Shown here: piece after piece, positions 5,173-5,839 of the stretch
Layout: each line of letters starts with the position of its first letter
Numbering within the stretch: the first letter of the stretch is position 1
Assembly: GCA_003649515.1 (NCBI GenBank)
Contig: QMSC01000087.1
Coordinates: 1 to 5,839 of the forward strand
DNA: 5,839 nt
Direction: 5' to 3'
DNA from: Thermoprotei archaeon
Lineage (GTDB): Archaea; Thermoproteota; Thermoprotei; Thermofilales; B20-G17
Notes under the pieces: model-generated
The model's database searches: none
Told to the model about the DNA's origin: nothing
Seen by the model: only the letters and a program-made list of their open reading frames with translations
Made by a program: the position numbers and the translations under genes

Positions 5173-5839
5173 GTTCTCAGAGGGGGCTTTTTAAAATAGG
5201 CTCAGAAAGGTGTATACCCCTCATTGGACACATAGCTTTTGGAGTTATAGATAGAGGAACAAATTTAATTCAAGTGCGCCCCACGTCCCTTTGTCCTCTC
5301 TCTTGTATTTTCTGCTCTACAGATGCCGGTCCCTTCTCAAGGTACAGACAAACCGAGTATGTAGTTAAGCTAAAGTACTTAGTTGAGTGGTTTAATGCTT
5401 TAGCAGAATACAAGCAAGTGAACGATATAGAGGCTCATATAGATACAGTGGGAGATCCGCTCACTTATCCTGAACTTGTGGAGCTTGTAAAAGAACTAAG
5501 TAGAAACCCCAGAGTCAAGGTGATCTCCTTACAAACACATGGCTCAACTCTAACGGAAAGAAAGGTAGATCTCTTAGAGGAAGCAGGACTTTCCCGAATA
5601 AATCTCTCGATAGATGCCCTTGATCCTCAGCTTGCTAGATATTTGTCCGGAACCCCGTGGTATGATGTGGATAGGGTTAAGAAAGTGGCTGAGTATATCG
5701 TCCAAAATACGCGTATAGACCTTCTAATAGCACCTGTTTGGGTTCCCGGCTTAAATGATGCCGAAATACCTAGGATTATAGATTATGCCCTTAAAATAGG
5801 GGCAGGAAAGACTTGGCCTCCCCTTGGAATACAGAAATA
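5166..5839 (+). CDS. Radical SAM enzyme of an archaeal uncharacterised family (COG2100-like), C-terminus cut by window edge
   Basis: A cytoplasmic iron-sulfur enzyme that should cleave S-adenosylmethionine to start radical chemistry; its substrate is unknown. The 4Fe-4S site is C43-x3-C47-x2-C50 (CPLSCIFC). A glycine-rich SAM-binding element, TVGDPLTYPE, begins near residue 94. Further radical SAM barrel strands are seen in SLQTHGSTLTE and RINLSIDALDP, and WPPLGIQKY is at the right edge. The wording VIDRGTNLIQVRPTSLCP recalls the archaeal family I know as COG2100; this is from memory and not searched. 224 complete codons are visible. There is no in-frame ATG; the frame opens at 5145. GTG 5166 is the best start, overlapping the previous gene by 7 bases and preceded by a purine-rich ribosome site. 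Relatives, as I recall, often have a longer N-terminus before the conserved GHIAFGVIDRG block, so the short 20-or-so-residue lead here is slightly odd. Probably co-transcribed with the surface-protein gene. Confidence 0.87.
   Translation, partial: MVGSQRGLFKIGSERCIPLIGHIAFGVIDRGTNLIQVRPTSLCPLSCIFCSTDAGPFSRYRQTEYVVKLKYLVEWFNALAEYKQVNDIEAHIDTVGDPLTYPELVELVKELSRNPRVKVISLQTHGSTLTERKVDLLEEAGLSRINLSIDALDPQLARYLSGTPWYDVDRVKKVAEYIVQNTRIDLLIAPVWVPGLNDAEIPRIIDYALKIGAGKTWPPLGIQK

Overview
The window looks like chromosomal DNA from a thermophilic archaeon of the Thermoproteota (Crenarchaeota). The main reason is the first gene. Its visible part follows the crenarchaeal replicative DNA polymerase B1 (the Sulfolobus Dpo1/PolB1 type) from the exonuclease domain to the C-terminus. 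Other archaeal signs are purine-rich Shine-Dalgarno sites matching the 16S 3' end, a TATA-like element about 27 nt before a start codon, GTG starts, and a PDCD5-type DNA-binding protein. I cannot name the genus.

Layout. (1) 1-2151, + strand: polB1, with its N-terminus cut off by the window edge and its true stop present. (2) 2154-2543, - strand: a small PDCD5-like DNA-binding protein, tail-to-tail with polB1 with only 2 bp between the stop codons. (3) 2644-2952, - strand: a small protein with two AbrB/SpoVT-like hairpin motifs, just upstream of (2) and probably co-transcribed with it. (4) 2953-3075: a 123-bp divergent intergenic region with a likely promoter for the gene to its right. (5) 3076-5172, + strand: a 698-residue exported protein with a signal peptide, about seven beta-sandwich-type repeats each carrying a Y...W motif, eleven N-glycosylation sequons, one C-terminal membrane anchor and a short charged cytoplasmic tail. 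(6) 5166-5839, + strand: the start of a radical SAM enzyme of an archaeal family of unknown function. It begins at a GTG overlapping the end of (5) and is cut by the right edge.

The left half concerns DNA: a replicative polymerase facing two small, probably DNA-binding proteins. Whether those proteins help the polymerase is only a hypothesis. The right half pairs a cell-surface protein with a cytoplasmic radical SAM enzyme. The overlap suggests translational coupling but not necessarily a shared job. I found no RNA genes, mobile elements, CRISPR arrays or complete new system. No stretch longer than 300 bases lacks a gene.
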